Below are positions 46,407-60,164 of a DNA stretch of 64,000 bases, piece by piece. The DNA is from Azadirachta indica (taxonomy: Eukaryota; Streptophyta; Magnoliopsida; Sapindales; Meliaceae): positions 14,509,475 to 14,573,474 of the forward strand of contig CM040441.1 in NCBI GenBank assembly GCA_022749755.1, in the 5' to 3' direction. The stretch's first letter is position 1. Each line of letters opens with the position of its first letter. Position numbers and translations under genes: made by a program. Under the pieces are notes generated by a model, which was given only the letters and a program-made list of their open reading frames with translations, did no database searches and was not told the origin of the DNA.

Positions 46407-47309
46407 ATGGATGAATTCTTCGCTGAGCAATTTCACGGCGATAGCGATGGCGATAGCTTCTGGTTTAACTACGAGGCTCTTCCTGTGAAACAGAGCGCTT
46501 TTGTGCCGTATGAAAACAGACCCAGAATTGAATTAGAGTCGAGGAACGCCAATGATGGGCCTAATTCTCGAAACACCAACAAGAAAATGATGGAATTCTT
46601 GAGAAGAATTCGGTCTGCAACAATGGAAGACCGAGTACCTAACAGTGAACGTTGTCACAGGCACAAGATCAACGAACGAATGAGAAGAGAGAAGGAGAAG
46701 CAAAATTATTTAGCTCTTCATTCCATGTTGCCTCCTGGCACCAAGGTAATCAAACATGTAATTAATTTATTTTATATAGCAAAACCAACGTCTGACTCTG
46801 AACTTGTTTTAAAAAAATTTATTTTTAATGCAGGGTGATAAAAACGCGATTATTAAAACAGCTGCTAAGAGAATTCAGGAGCTGCAATGCTGTAAGGGAG
46901 AATTGGAGAGGAAAAACTACGAGCTGGAAGAGAGGTTGGGGAAGAATGTTAATGGCGGAAAAAAGATTAGAATAAGAGTAGCTAATCCAACATCTGGGAT
47001 TGATTCAATGCTGGAAGTTATTAAATGCTTGAAGAAAATAGACTCAAGAACCAGAAGCATTCAGTCAAAGTTTTCGGATCACGAATTGACAGCAACACTT
47101 GATATTGAAACTCAGGTGGCATATATATTTATTTATGTGGCTATATATAGCATCTTCAACTCACCAATGTTGTATGATTATGAATGAATGTCGATTCCTA
47201 AAATTTAATGTTCACGACGCAGATGGGTGCTGGGGAGGTAGAAGAAACTGTACAGAGAACACTGCATCAAGTAGAACAGGAACTTCTCCATCGTTACCAG
47301 GAAGGTTAG
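46407..47309 (+). CDS. bHLH92: bHLH transcription factor, bHLH92-like
   Basis: Exons 46407-46745, 46834-47115 and 47223-47309 join in phase 0 to 235 residues. The basic region RHKINERMRREK has the H-E-R pattern needed for E-box/G-box binding. It is followed by helix 1 (NYLALHSMLP), a loop ending GTKGDKNAII, and helix 2 (KTAAKRIQELQ). The first intron falls in the loop, as is common in this subgroup. The C-terminal ACT-like part (SGIDSMLEVIKCLKK, ELTATLDIETQ) and the end (QELLHRYQEG) match the bHLH92 group, nuclear regulators induced by salt, drought and ABA in Arabidopsis. The promoter carries W-boxes and a G-box. The start at 46407 gives MDEFF, typical of this family. No defect seen. Confidence 0.85.
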
Positions 47310-47647
47310 AAGAGTGCGGCTGGACACGTGATAATACAAAGTAGTAACCCAGCTTACACTTTTTGACCGAATCATACCTACGTATTGTTGTAGAACGAAT
47401 GAATATTTATACGTTAATACATACATTATTGATTTAATGGAAGAAGCAATAAGAATGTAGCAGGTGTATGTAATTAGGTTGAGTTTGAAAAAAACGTGAT
47501 GAAATAAATTAAATTGACTGAGAGAATACCATGATTGCAGGCTTGAATTCTTTTTCTACTCTGTTAGGGCTCGAAGAAGGTTCCCAGTAAAAAGAACGTG
47601 GGTGAACTGCGTTTAGGTGACACATAAAATATAAACATAAATATAAT

Positions 47648-47667
47648 GAAAGAAAGAAAGAAAGAAA
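47648..47667. repeat. (GAAA)n microsatellite
   Basis: Five perfect GAAA units. Confidence 0.85.
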
Positions 47668-47774
47668 CCTCGACGAAATTCATAAGAGGAATGAATATTG
47701 GTTACCTGTTTAGGCCAATTATAGTGGTCTTCGCAGGGTCAACAATGCAGCAGCCTTTTTTATTCTTTAGTAAC

Positions 47775-48592
47775 AGGGATATTGATTTTACACCCTAAAT
47801 TTTAGAATATACATTCTCATAAATTTTAAAAAAGATAAAATATTTTCTTACGTCTTATAAAAAAGTCTAGATATTTTCTAATATTATTATTTATATTTTA
47901 ATTTAATTATTTTATCTCTCTATTATTAAAAATATATAAATAATTATATTATTTTTTTTTTTTTTACTTCATAATAATCAATATGATTTTATTGTATTAT
48001 TTAAATTTAAAAATAATAATAATATTATTTCTTTCCTTCAAAATTTATAATCAAATATTTATAATATCTAATTATATATAATTTCTAAAATATATTATAT
48101 TATTAAAATAGTTTGTTTAAAAAATTATGTATAATTAATTGTAGAATTTTTATAATATAAAATTTTTTATCAAAATTTCTTAAATGTTTACACAATTATG
48201 CATAATTTTGACGATATTAATTATGCATAATTTTTAAAATAAATTATTTTAATAATATAATATATTTTAAAAAAATATAATTAACTATTATATAAATTTG
48301 ATAATAGATTTAGAAGAAAACAAATAATTAAGAGTCAAAATATTATTATAATTTTTTTAATTTAAATGTCAGAATAAAATTATGTTAGCTATTATAAAAT
48401 AAAAAAATAATATATTATTTTAAATATTTTGAATAAAAGAGAGATAAAATAGATAAATTAAGATGTAAATAATAATTCTAAGAAGATATCTTAATTTTTT
48501 TCAAAATTTTAGAAGTATTTTAATTTTTTCAAAAAATCAAAAGAATATATCAATTTATTTTAAAAGTCAGGAGATAAATTACAATATCCCCT
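47775..48592. mobile_element. Second foldback element, ~820 bp
   Basis: agggatattg at 47775 faces caatatcccct ending at 48592. The two ~270-bp arms align as imperfect reverse complements, sharing stretches such as TTATTTATATTTTAATTTA and ATTTTATCTCTCT. The middle is AT-rich and non-coding. Target-site duplication is unclear, so the exact ends are uncertain. It is unlike the 37478-38814 element in sequence. Confidence 0.6.
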
Positions 48593-49149
48593 ATTCTTAA
48601 TTGAACTGTTAAGTAACCTGTAAATCAATTATTTCCAATGGAAAAGATTACCTATTACTACAGAAAAATTTACTGGCACTAATTGTGATGTTTAAAATTT
48701 TACCTATAATACAGAAAATTTTACATTTTTTTACGTATAATACAGGAAATTTTACTCGCAGGAATTACTGGTCCTTACCTACAAATATTAAAATAGTCCC
48801 ACACACGAATCAGTGATTCTACCCAGAAATATTAGAATAGTGCCACACATTTTATAAGTTGGACTTGAATCGATTCCCTCTAAATAGAAGAGATTCTCTA
48901 AATGAAAGACGCTGATATAAAATTTAAAACTTAGAAAACAAACCCTAAACCCGAACCAAATTACAGATACAGTACTGCCGAACTTGCTAGGCTGTTAGCA
49001 GCTTACTACGATTTACCAGTTTTACATATCAAAGTTAATTTTCATTTCATAACTGTAACAATACGCCGTGCCATGTTTTATCGTTTAACCTATCACCTTA
49101 CACGGATAAGAATTAGAGAAGACAATTTAGTCCGTTCAGAGGATATAGA

Positions 49150-49225
49150 GGTAGGGCCGTGAGTTAGGAGCAACCCCATCAAAAGGAGTAAAATTTCGGA
49201 GTTGTAACCGGCAAGTTCAATTCCC
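49150..49225 (+). mobile_element. Possible SINE remnant
   Basis: A tRNA-like patch: TAGGGCCGTGAGTTAGG near 49152 and a B-box-like AAGTTCAATTCC near 49213. Spacing is longer than in a tRNA and no tail or duplication is visible. Confidence 0.25.
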
Positions 49226-49703
49226 AGTTAAAAGTTTACCAAAGTAACTAGGTGAATCATCCAGTGACATTCACAAGAGAAATTTAATTCCCACAAGACC
49301 CAGAAAGAAATTTAAGAGGAATACGGAAGGAAAAAATATCGTGCCTGGCATCAATCACAGGCAAAAATTAAACCAACGGCCATTGAAATAGAACTGCATC
49401 CCTAAATTAAGCACCAAAAGATCGTTAGCAAACATCACATTTTAAATTATAATCAAGACTTGAGATTGTTGGTCCGCTATGGATCCAATAGGTCAAAAAC
49501 AACCTTATGCTCCCAATAAAAATAACCTCACAACGATAATATCAGCTCTTTAAACTAAACATGAAGTTCCATTATCTAAATTAACAACTCAAAGCGCCAG
49601 TATTTCGTTCAACAATGAAAAATCCAAAAAGCAAAAATTTGACCGACTTAGATGTTTCCTGAAGATAACAATAAGCTGAATATCCAAACATCCGGCAAAC
49701 ATC

Positions 49704-51305
<1,602 letters not shown>

Positions 51306-51369
51306 GATTAGAGTAGTACGAGAAACTGCGAGTGACGAGAAGAGATGTTCCCGCTGGATCTTTAGCCGC

Positions 51370-51377
51370 TAGGGTTT
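51370..51377 (-). promoter_or_regulatory. Telo-box of RPS15
   Basis: AAACCCTA on the minus strand, about 65 bases before the ATG. A further accctag lies near 51441. Telo-boxes are typical of plant translation-machinery promoters. Confidence 0.6.
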
Positions 51378-54300
51378 TTTCTGGAGAAGAAATTGATGGG
51401 TTTATAAGATGAGGATTTTATATAGGGTAGTTAAAACGTAACCCTAGAAGGGGACTGTGAGAAGTTTGCAAATAAGGACCTCTAGTATTCTTTTATTCGA
51501 AACCGGCCTGTTTGAATGTAGTGATTATTCCATTCCGCTTCCTTATGTGGAAAACCCTACCCTGGAATTCAATAAATCCAGAAGCACCCCGACCTAAAGA
51601 ATTTTTGTCCGTTCTTTGGAATAAATTTCAAACACTTTCTCCACCAGGACTGTCTAACCACAATTTATTATGATCATTGAAGAAATCAAGAAATCCTAAA
51701 ATTTACTTTTATTATAATTTTTCTTCAAAATCTCTTTAAGATATTGAACAAAATCTATCAAACTTTTGGTAGTATTAAATTATTAATCTTTAACTTAAAT
51801 ATTTGATTTTAATTGCTCGCACAAAATTTCAAGTTAATAATTTTATTTAGTGAGTTTGTAACACACACACACATATATATATATATTTCTACTTTTAATT
51901 ATATATAACTATAAAAGTCATTAGAGATTAATTGTTAAAATTGTGTTTTCCAGTCAAAATTTCAAATTCAGTTATTCTCAATCAATTTTTAATCCATACA
52001 TATACAGATCTTGTTACGTGAAAATAATACATATACTCTAATGTTAGAGGATTTTGTCATATTATTTGAATTGTTTGAATTGTTGACAATGATATTATCA
52101 ACTAATTACTTCATTTTAACATTAAAATAAAAATGTTGTTATTTGGTTAGAAGAGAGGAGACTCTTTTAAAAATACTCATGTGTTATAATTTATATTATA
52201 TTTTCCTGTGTTAATGAATATATTATTTTTAAATAGAGAAAAAAGTTATTGTCTGTTTTAATCTTTTATTTTTAACAAACTCTTGACAGTTTTCTTTTGT
52301 TTCTTTTCTTAAAAATACAATCCATAGGACTTCGATTAACATTATTCATTGCTAATATTTTGTTATTGTAAACAAAATTAACTATGAGATTAGAGGTGGT
52401 AATTGGGTTATTATCTCTCTCTTCCTCTTTCTCTTTTTTTTTTTTTTTTAAACATAAGAAGACAATACTGTATATCATAAAAAGAGATTTAATATCCATA
52501 AATAAAAAAAAAAGAAGAGTAATATCGAAAAATTATTAATTTACCATCATTATAAGTGTTTAACTATACAATCCACCACACTAGTCGTAGGCCATGTCTA
52601 AGTGATCGAATAATTTTTTTTTCGTTTTATTTTTTATTTTTTGTGTCTCTATTACGAATTGATTAAAAAAAAAAAAGTAAAGTCACTCACTAATTAAAGT
52701 TGAAATAAAAAATTTTTGTTTTTGTACATTTTTTCTCCCTTTTTTATCATTTTTTTTTATTCAATGCCATGTACCGTCAAGCCACTAGCATTATAAATTT
52801 GTGAATATTTTTCTTGTAATTTTATTAAATATTCAGAAATAAAAAACGTATTTAATTGATACATTTTCAAAGATGTGGTATTTGTGTGACAATTTCATTA
52901 ACGAGGATATAAAATTGTTTTGGATACAATTAATAAGAACGTTCTAATACCATGTGCGGTCGCTAGCAATTAGACGAAAAGCCCTGTAACTGACTGCTAA
53001 TTTCTCTGGGCCTGCATATATAAAACGCACCGCCCAAACGTTTCGGTAGGATAAACCCTTTTGACAGACACCTTAAGGTTTAACAAATTTATGGCCCAGG
53101 TTTGTTAACAAAGAAATTTTAGCCCAAGACAAGAAGTCAATCACATCTAAAATGAACTTACCTGCACTCTTTCCATTTCTATATACACCTATTTCCATGA
53201 AAATAGTTTTTTTACAAGATAGATTATAAATATCGGTACGTTATACAATTTATTACTGAGGCTATTTTACTTATTTGTAGCATGGATAAAGTTAGAAGAG
53301 TTGATATTTAACTTTCATTATTTAAAGAAAAAATTACTCAATTCAAAGATGGAGATCTTTAAATGCAATTTTTTGACAACCTATCTTTCTAAATGATACT
53401 TGGTCAAATAATAGAGGGAACGCATCTTATTTTTGTAAACTAAATTTAATTACACTCCTATTTTCTACTTTCTTAAAATTTAATTTGAGTGGACATTTAT
53501 TTTAGAAAAAGAGAATTTATACATACCAATCCTAAGGTTTGAGAAACCCATACATAAATAAAAGGTTTGAAAAAATCCATATATATTTCTTTTAAACCAT
53601 TAGTTGACCATACATTTTTGTTAAAAAAATTACAATACTCTTAAGATTTAACTCTATATAATAAGACAAAATAAGAAATTAAATAATTTAAAAATTTTGA
53701 ATATTAGATTTTAAATTATTTATCCAAATCTTATGAGACTTTGGATTACTTATCTAAATTTTTTACAATATTTTAAATTATTTTGAAATATATATAATAT
53801 AAATAAAATAATAAAAAAAAAAGAAAAATAAAAAATATATAATATATTAATAAAATTTATGTTATCAATGTTTTATAAAAATAATAATATTTTTTTTTTT
53901 AATTAATACATATATTACATAAAGATATATTTTTTTTCAAATTTTAGAGGTTTACTAGTTACTTTTCTTAAATAATTTATTCATTATTATATAAAGGTAT
54001 CATTATTTTTTAATAAATTATAAATTTTTAGTGATATTTTTAAAATTACTAACACTAATAATGGTATTAAATTAAATGTTTAATATTAAAAGAGATTTTA
54101 TAAAAAAAAAAAAAATTATGATGTGTTTGAAGAAAATTATTATTTTATCAAAATACAAGGTCGAGGGAAAGTACGTCTGAATTTTTTAAAACATTTTATT
54201 TATTGGTTTGTCACTTTTTAAAAATTTTGGTTCAAATTTTAATTTATCAAGTTAAATATTCTTAATTTTAAGTACAATATTTAGTTTAATATAAAATTAA

Positions 54301-55358
54301 ACGGAGTAAAACTCTTAAGAGTCCCTTTGGGATTATTGTTGAGAAAAAAAAAAGTGATGTTAAACTGGCAACAATTATTTTGGGTGTTTGGTAAAATATT
54401 TTTAAAATCACTTTTATTAAAATCATGCCGTACTACAGCAATTTTAAGAAATAGGAAAAAAATTACTTTTTAAAATCTGATTTTGAAAAATTGTTTTATT
54501 TTTAAGTATAATACTAAATATATATATTTAAAATTACAAAAATTCAAAATAAATTTTACAAATAATTTTTAAATTTTAACTGTAATTAAGAGATAAAATT
54601 GTTAAAATCAAAATTTTTTTTCATTATTTTTTTACTTTTTATTTTTAGTTATGATATATATATATTTATTTATAAATTATTTTCAGTAAACATATATTAT
54701 ATTATATTAAATACTTAAAGTAATTTTTATTTATCACTATTTATTGTATATATTTTAGTCATTTCTATTATTATAATATTTTTAATAATAAATTTATTAA
54801 ACACATAAAATTGATTTTAAAATTCATAACATTTTTAAAAAATAAAATACAGTATATTTGTTTCTATAATACAGTAGAAAAATTTTCTTTTCAAAAATGT
54901 TCAGAGAGGGTAGGAATAAATTGGCTTGAGCGGTAAAATTTTGAACTATGTTACCACACGAAAAACCTAAAATTTTCAATAAATAAGAATATATAAGTAA
55001 TTAAAAAAAAGTAGACATAAAATTAATTGATTACAAATTTTTCGTCAGGATATTTGAGAAAAAAAATTCTCGAGTGTTTCTCTTTTCCACGAGCAATATT
55101 ATACTCATTAGGAAGCTCAATTCACAACCTTCATAAAAACTAAAACCTTATCAAAATCCATTGACATTAGAAATTACATTCATTTAAACTCAAGTTTGAA
55201 AACACATATTTAAATTCTGTCAGAAAAAAGAGAAAAGAAAAAAAGGGTTACACACTTTTAACCATTCAACTCACCTAGCTACGTTTTTAACACTTCCCCT
55301 GAACCGTCCATTGCTCACAAATAGACGGTTCGCATTCAACCAATCGCTAGTACAGTAG
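51378..55358. other. Large AT-rich spacer between RPS15 and histone H1
   Basis: About 4 kb of AT-rich sequence with a CA/TA run (about 51860-51890) and many homopolymer tracts. The part from about 54300 to 54850 looks like the body of an old MITE (starts near gtccctttgggatt), but no paired end was found. No coding signal recognised. Confidence 0.5.
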
Positions 55359-55366
55359 GATCCGCG
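55359..55366 (-). promoter_or_regulatory. Histone octamer element and CCAAT boxes
   Basis: GATCCGCG is the reverse complement of the plant histone octamer CGCGGATC. CCAAT boxes lie at 55340-55344 and 55381-55385. These fit S-phase/meristem expression of the downstream histone gene, whose ATG is 125 bases away. Confidence 0.6.
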
Positions 55367-55490
55367 TGACTCCTATGCCGCCAATCAGATTCCTTCTCTG
55401 TCCCTATAACTGTCCCTGAAATTCATTTCCCTCCATCAATCACCGTTCAAAAATAATAGTAAAAAATTCTCCAATCTCTTGGGACCTGCA

Positions 55491-56244
55491 ATGGCTTGCG
55501 CCACCGTGAAGACGGCGAAAGAGGGAAAAGCTAAGAATGCAACATCGGCTCCGAGGAAACCCAGGGCTCACCCTCCTTACTCTGAGGTAATTTGCTTTAG
55601 TTCTAGTTTGATCGATTGTTTGGTTGGTAGTTTGTTTGTTTGTCTGCTGTTTGATCTGTTTTTGACGTATGTAGTGTTGATTGTGGACGTAGATGATAAA
55701 TGAAGCGATAATTGCGTTGAAGGAGAGGACGGGATCGAGCCAATTTGCGATCGCAAAGTTTATTGAAGAGAAACAGAAGGCTAACCTTCCTAACAATTAC
55801 AAAAAATTGTTGCTTGTTCAATTGAAGAAACTTGTCGCAAACGGAAAGCTCGTTAAAGTCAAGAACTCCTTCAAGCTTCCCCCGAAGTCTTCATCAACCA
55901 GCGATGCCGCCAGAAAGCCGAAATCTTCCTCCGCAAGCGATGCCGCCAAAAAGCAGAAAACAACCTCCACGAGCGATGCGGTTAAGAGGAAGAAAACAAC
56001 CTCCGCAAGTGCCGCAGTCAAGAAGCCGAAATCTTCCTCCACAAGCGCTGCGGTCAAGAAGCCAAGAACTTCTTCCACCAGCGAGGCGGCCAAGAAGACA
56101 AAGCCCAAGCCGAAAGCAAAGGAAGCGGCGGTGAAACTGGCGAAGTCGCCTGCGAAGAAGGTGGCTGTAGCGGGCAAGGCGAAAAAGCCGAAGAGCATTA
56201 AGTCACCTGTTAAGAAGGTTGTGGACAAGAGGGGGAAGAAATGA
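55491..56244 (+). CDS. Linker histone H1
   Basis: Exons 55491-55586 and 55693-56244 join in phase to 215 residues. H1 binds linker DNA at the nucleosome dyad and compacts chromatin. The short Lys-rich N-tail leads into the winged-helix GH1 domain at about residues 27-95 (HPPYSEMINEAIIALKERTG, SSQFAIAKFIEEK, LPNNYKKLLLVQLKKLV, GKLVKVKNSFKLP). A Lys/Ala/Ser/Pro-rich tail follows, containing six 12-residue repeats and SPAKK/SPVKK motifs, which are candidate CDK sites. The single intron after PPYSE is at the position common in plant H1 genes. The protein is shorter than the main H1.1/H1.2 types and longer than the stress-type H1.3, so no subtype is assigned. Confidence 0.93.
55885..56100 (+). repeat. 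Six 36-bp in-frame repeats in the H1 tail
   Basis: Six successive 36-base units encode 12-residue repeats of the form [S/T]SST/A-S-D/A-A-A/V-K-K-x-K. They differ by scattered substitutions but keep exact length. Confidence 0.85.
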
Positions 56245-56467
56245 GTGGCTTGTTTGTTTGTTTCGGGTTTAGATATGTAAATTCGGGAATGATTTTATTT
56301 CAGGGTTGTTTATGCAAAGCGGATATAGTTTTAGTTTGGATTTTCAATTGCTGTTTGACAGGTTTGCAAATTAAATTGAATGAAATGTCTGATGATTAGA
56401 AATTTTGTTTGAAATTAATTTGCAAAAACAGCTTCAATTACTCTCACATTTTGGCACACAAATCTCT

Positions 56468-59036
56468 TCAACAATTTTCGATTTTGCAAATGGAAGTTTT
56501 CAACTCCAGTTGAAGGGCTGGCCTTGAAGGAGACAAAACGATGTCGCTCCAAACGGAGCCAGGTTCGTAAATGGGGTTGGGGTCCGTGTAAAGATCGTAT
56601 ATAGATTCTGCGTCGGGGTTCAAGCTGCTTACTTTCGTCAAACACTTGATTTCATCAGGGTCGACCAGCAGCTTGCCGTCTCCATCTTTCCACGCTATCA
56701 GCTGCGTATTCGATGATTCTGTTTTTAGAGCAAGAAATCAAAGGCCTAACGTAATGAAAGGACTAGTTTTTGGGTTTACCCTAGGCGGCTCGCCAACAGC
56801 ATTGGTGCAATAGAGCCTGGCGTTGTCAACAAGCTGGCAATATCTTGGAAATGCACTGGCAAATCTCTTGTGGGACTTCAACTGTGAATTCACCCTCACT
56901 GCCCTTCTCACAGTTATCGCTCTCCTGCTCAAAAGAAACCAATTGTTTTATATTTAATTTTGTTTAGGTATCTGAATTTGTGAATAAGAATCAGAGTTAA
57001 TATATACCTGATGCCTCTAACAACAGCTAGATAAGCATCACAAACGACACCGACCAACTCTATCCTGTATGGTTTTCTGGGAGTCACCTGTCCATTTTCA
57101 TTTTTCTTCTGTTGCTCATCTTCCTCATCCACTTTAACCTTTTCCCAGTAATTCTCAGTAATGGTGCCATCTTCATTTACTTTGTAGCCCTCCGCCATTC
57201 GGTACCTACGTTTGTGAACATTTCGTGCCATTGCGATTGTCTGCTCTACAAAAGGCTCCCATGACAGAGTACCATCCATAACCACATCTCTCCCATCATT
57301 CAGTGCAGTTACTAGCAGCGAAGATGCTGCATCTGTCGACGACTGGTGCACCTGAATTAAGCCCAGCCAGCCAATCATTGTGGAATCTATATCTTTTTTA
57401 GATTTAAAATACGGTTTGTTTCAGCATATTCAATACATTTATAGAGTGTATATATGCATATATTAATGTACGTATGTACCAATTCAGCAGATTGAAGCAT
57501 GTCGTCGTGATGGCCCTGAGAGCTAAGCGCTCTGTAAATAACATCGGTCTCCTTGAACGCATCTGCCTCAACTACAACTGCATTTGCAGCTGCTCCGGAC
57601 CAGAACGATCTGTCAAATTTGCATGAATCGCCAACCACTAGTTAGTTCCGCTAGTTGATTCCCAAGATCTGCGTTTTCTTTGTTTTTCATGCAAATATTC
57701 TAGCAAATAGTAAAAAGGAATTTTTTTTTTTTTTTTTTAACGAGTACCAATTTTCAATTTTTTTGATTTCCTCTTGAATATTTATTTATATTAAAGAAAT
57801 TTATGATAAACTAGAGAATTAATGGGATATTTTACTCTGTCATAATGTCTTTGAGGACAGTGCTCTTGCCAGCTCCCATACCCCCACCCATGAGTAGCAG
57901 CACCGGACTCCTCTCACCCAGGGCCGCCGGCACCATCACGTCCGTACAACCGGACTCCCATCGTATCGCCCTCATCTCCTCCACTAACGTAGAGAAAACC
58001 CTCGTCACCTTCAAATCTTTAGTCACCTTCTCAAACCTCTGTTTCCTATATAATGTCAGACCAGTACAGATTCATTAAATTAATTAAGTACTGTCATCCC
58101 ATTTATTTCAATACTACAAACACAGATATCAAAACACTTTCATTTTATCATATATATTGTCAAAAAAATATTAATAATGATTGCAATTTGCAATTGCTCA
58201 TGAGTGAGGACCCTCGTCTGGCAGATGGACCACCATCCAGAATTAATTCATATATATATATATATATATATAAAAACAGGAACGTTACAAATTGGAATGT
58301 ATCACTATATATATGTCACAATCATTCGACAGTAATTAAAGACATATAGTCGTTGTTCTTACGATCATTGTGCTGACATTTCAAATAAGCTATATAAATT
58401 TAATTAAATTTCCATCAAATTATCATTAAAATTATGTCATAATGTGCACTATATTACATTAACTATTATCACTAAATTGATATGCATACAAAATGGGTCA
58501 TTAGTTACATGTACCAAATTAATTAATTATTATTATCACATGATCATGTAATAAATATTTCATTAATTTAGAAAAAACGCTTTGGTCACATGTATCTGTC
58601 ATGCATATGTATGTATAATGTATACTCTATAGCATATACAAATAAATAATATATTAAATTAAATAAATTTCAATAAATAAGTGTTGGGCACTAGTCACGC
58701 GTATGAATAATATTATATGTGATGTATTGAGCTGACTAATTAACTTGCGTAATACATACATTAATATATAATTCAACCATAAAGCTGTCGTGAATGTGAA
58801 TACAAATTTAATAATATATTAATCTAAATAATTAAATGCCAAATAATTCTATACATTAATTTTAAAATTAGCCACTTGCAATCATATTTGACTAGCTACC
58901 TAAATTAAAGGACAAAATGAGAACCAACTGGACAAATATTCTATAGTAGGCCATACAGCATGTATCCATTATATGTATATACCTTCTGCACCAGTATTAT
59001 TGGATACATTCTTCATAATTTCGAGCAAAAATTTCG

Positions 59037-59067
<31 letters not shown>

Positions 59068-60164
59068 GAACAGAGAAAGATAATGGAGAGCAGTCAACGA
59101 TGAACAAATATATATATATACATATATATATGTTTTTTTATTATATTAGTAGTTGAAATAAAGAACTTGATAATCATGAAATTACCAGCTAGTTAAGTTA
59201 ATAATCTTCAAGAAAAGAAGAAAAAAAAAAAAATAATAGAAACAAATGAAGCAAAGTCACCTTGTAGCTGCCATGACAAAGTCCTTCAGCTTTGTTTTCT
59301 TCTCAGATTCAACACTCAGAACCTGAAGCATCCATGTGCCCAAACACAGAAACCCCAGAAAGAATAAGAGATTTCAGTAATTACAAAAGAATAAAACGAT
59401 CGAAGACTATCTATGGTTTCTTTCTTTAATTTATTGACATTATGATCAGACCCAAGATTTAATAGGCATGCATTCAATCAATAATTTGTTAAAAAAATTG
59501 ATGATGTACCTGACTGATCATAAGAGAAGCATGGTTCCAATGAAAAGCAAAATAAGTGAGGATACATCTGTCGAACTCTTCTATGAGCTTCACATACAGA
59601 GATTCAGCCTCAGCGTCATTTGCAAAAAAATCATAGATGTTATTTTCACACCCTTCTGATTTCCTCAAATAATCATAAGCTAACTTGCAGAGCTGGGGAC
59701 ACTTGTTTGCATCTTCAAATCCTATTTGCCTAGCTGCAGCCCATCCCAGCCCCAGAAACAAAATCAAAACAGTTTCAGTTTCACAGAAGAAATTAAGGTC
59801 AAAAGACAAGCTGCTATATGAAGAAATGAATAATTAATTGAGTACTGGGAATTGTACTACGTGCCAATGTAATGTGAGAATCTTTCGAGGTTTCCAACAC
59901 GGCCGCATTCAGTCCTGTCAAGGCGTGGAATGATATCTTGAACTCCCCCTTGATGTTTAAACTTCTGCCGGCGATAATGGGATGCGGCGGCAGCAAAGGC
60001 TCCGACGAAAGAGGCGGCTGCGATGCGGGATATGATGACTTTGCCATATCCTGTGTCTGAATTAGAAAACTTTTCTTTTGTCAGTACAAAATATATGGTC
60101 AGAGAGAAAGACAAATTAAGAGAAGATCAAACTAAGAACTGGTGGGCTTACCTTGAGACATCAT
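56468..60164 (-). CDS. Calmodulin-dependent NAD kinase (NADKc)-like P-loop protein
   Basis: Minus-strand exons: 60152-60164, 59865-60050, 59510-59733, 59261-59322, 57836-58045, 57480-57609, 57008-57351, 56780-56924 and 56468-56701, all in phase, 515 residues. The family (Arabidopsis NADKc and relatives) has a zeta-toxin-type P-loop kinase domain. NADKc phosphorylates NAD+ to NADP+ in response to Ca2+/calmodulin and sits at the mitochondrial periphery. Visible are an N-terminal hydrophobic/basic segment (IISRIAAASFVGAFAAAASH), a middle block (CPQLCKLAYDYLRKSEGCEN), Walker A GGGMGAGKST near residues 215-224, VVVEADAFKETDVIYRAL, VVMDGTLSWEPFVEQTI and a C-terminal VSSLNPDAESIYDLY. Exon 2 best ends at a GC donor (59864-59863) to give HYIARQIGF; a GT alternative five bases on changes this to HYIGTQIGF. 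The last exon uses the acceptor before ctgatagcgtgg. Intron 4 holds (TA)n and a 24-base A-run. This is not a bacterial toxin. Confidence 0.85.

Larger units (their letters stand above)
47310..49703. other. Spacer between bHLH92 and RPS15
   Basis: AT-rich, with a GAAA repeat (47648-47667), a second foldback element (47775-48592) and a weak tRNA-like patch near 49150-49225. The RPS15 3' UTR lies at the right edge. No gene seen. Confidence 0.6.

Noticed and set aside
53500..54190. Another inverted-repeat element
   Set aside because: Both ends are AT-rich, but the segments could not be matched as reverse complements beyond base composition.
55818..56228. 136-codon minus-strand hydrophobic frame
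   Set aside because: Antisense of the Lys/Ala-rich histone H1 tail, a common artefact.
57836..58045. Bacterial zeta-toxin gene or transferred toxin-antitoxin unit
   Set aside because: The P-loop domain belongs to a nine-exon plant gene of NADKc type with plant-specific N- and C-terminal parts; no antitoxin and no bacterial context.
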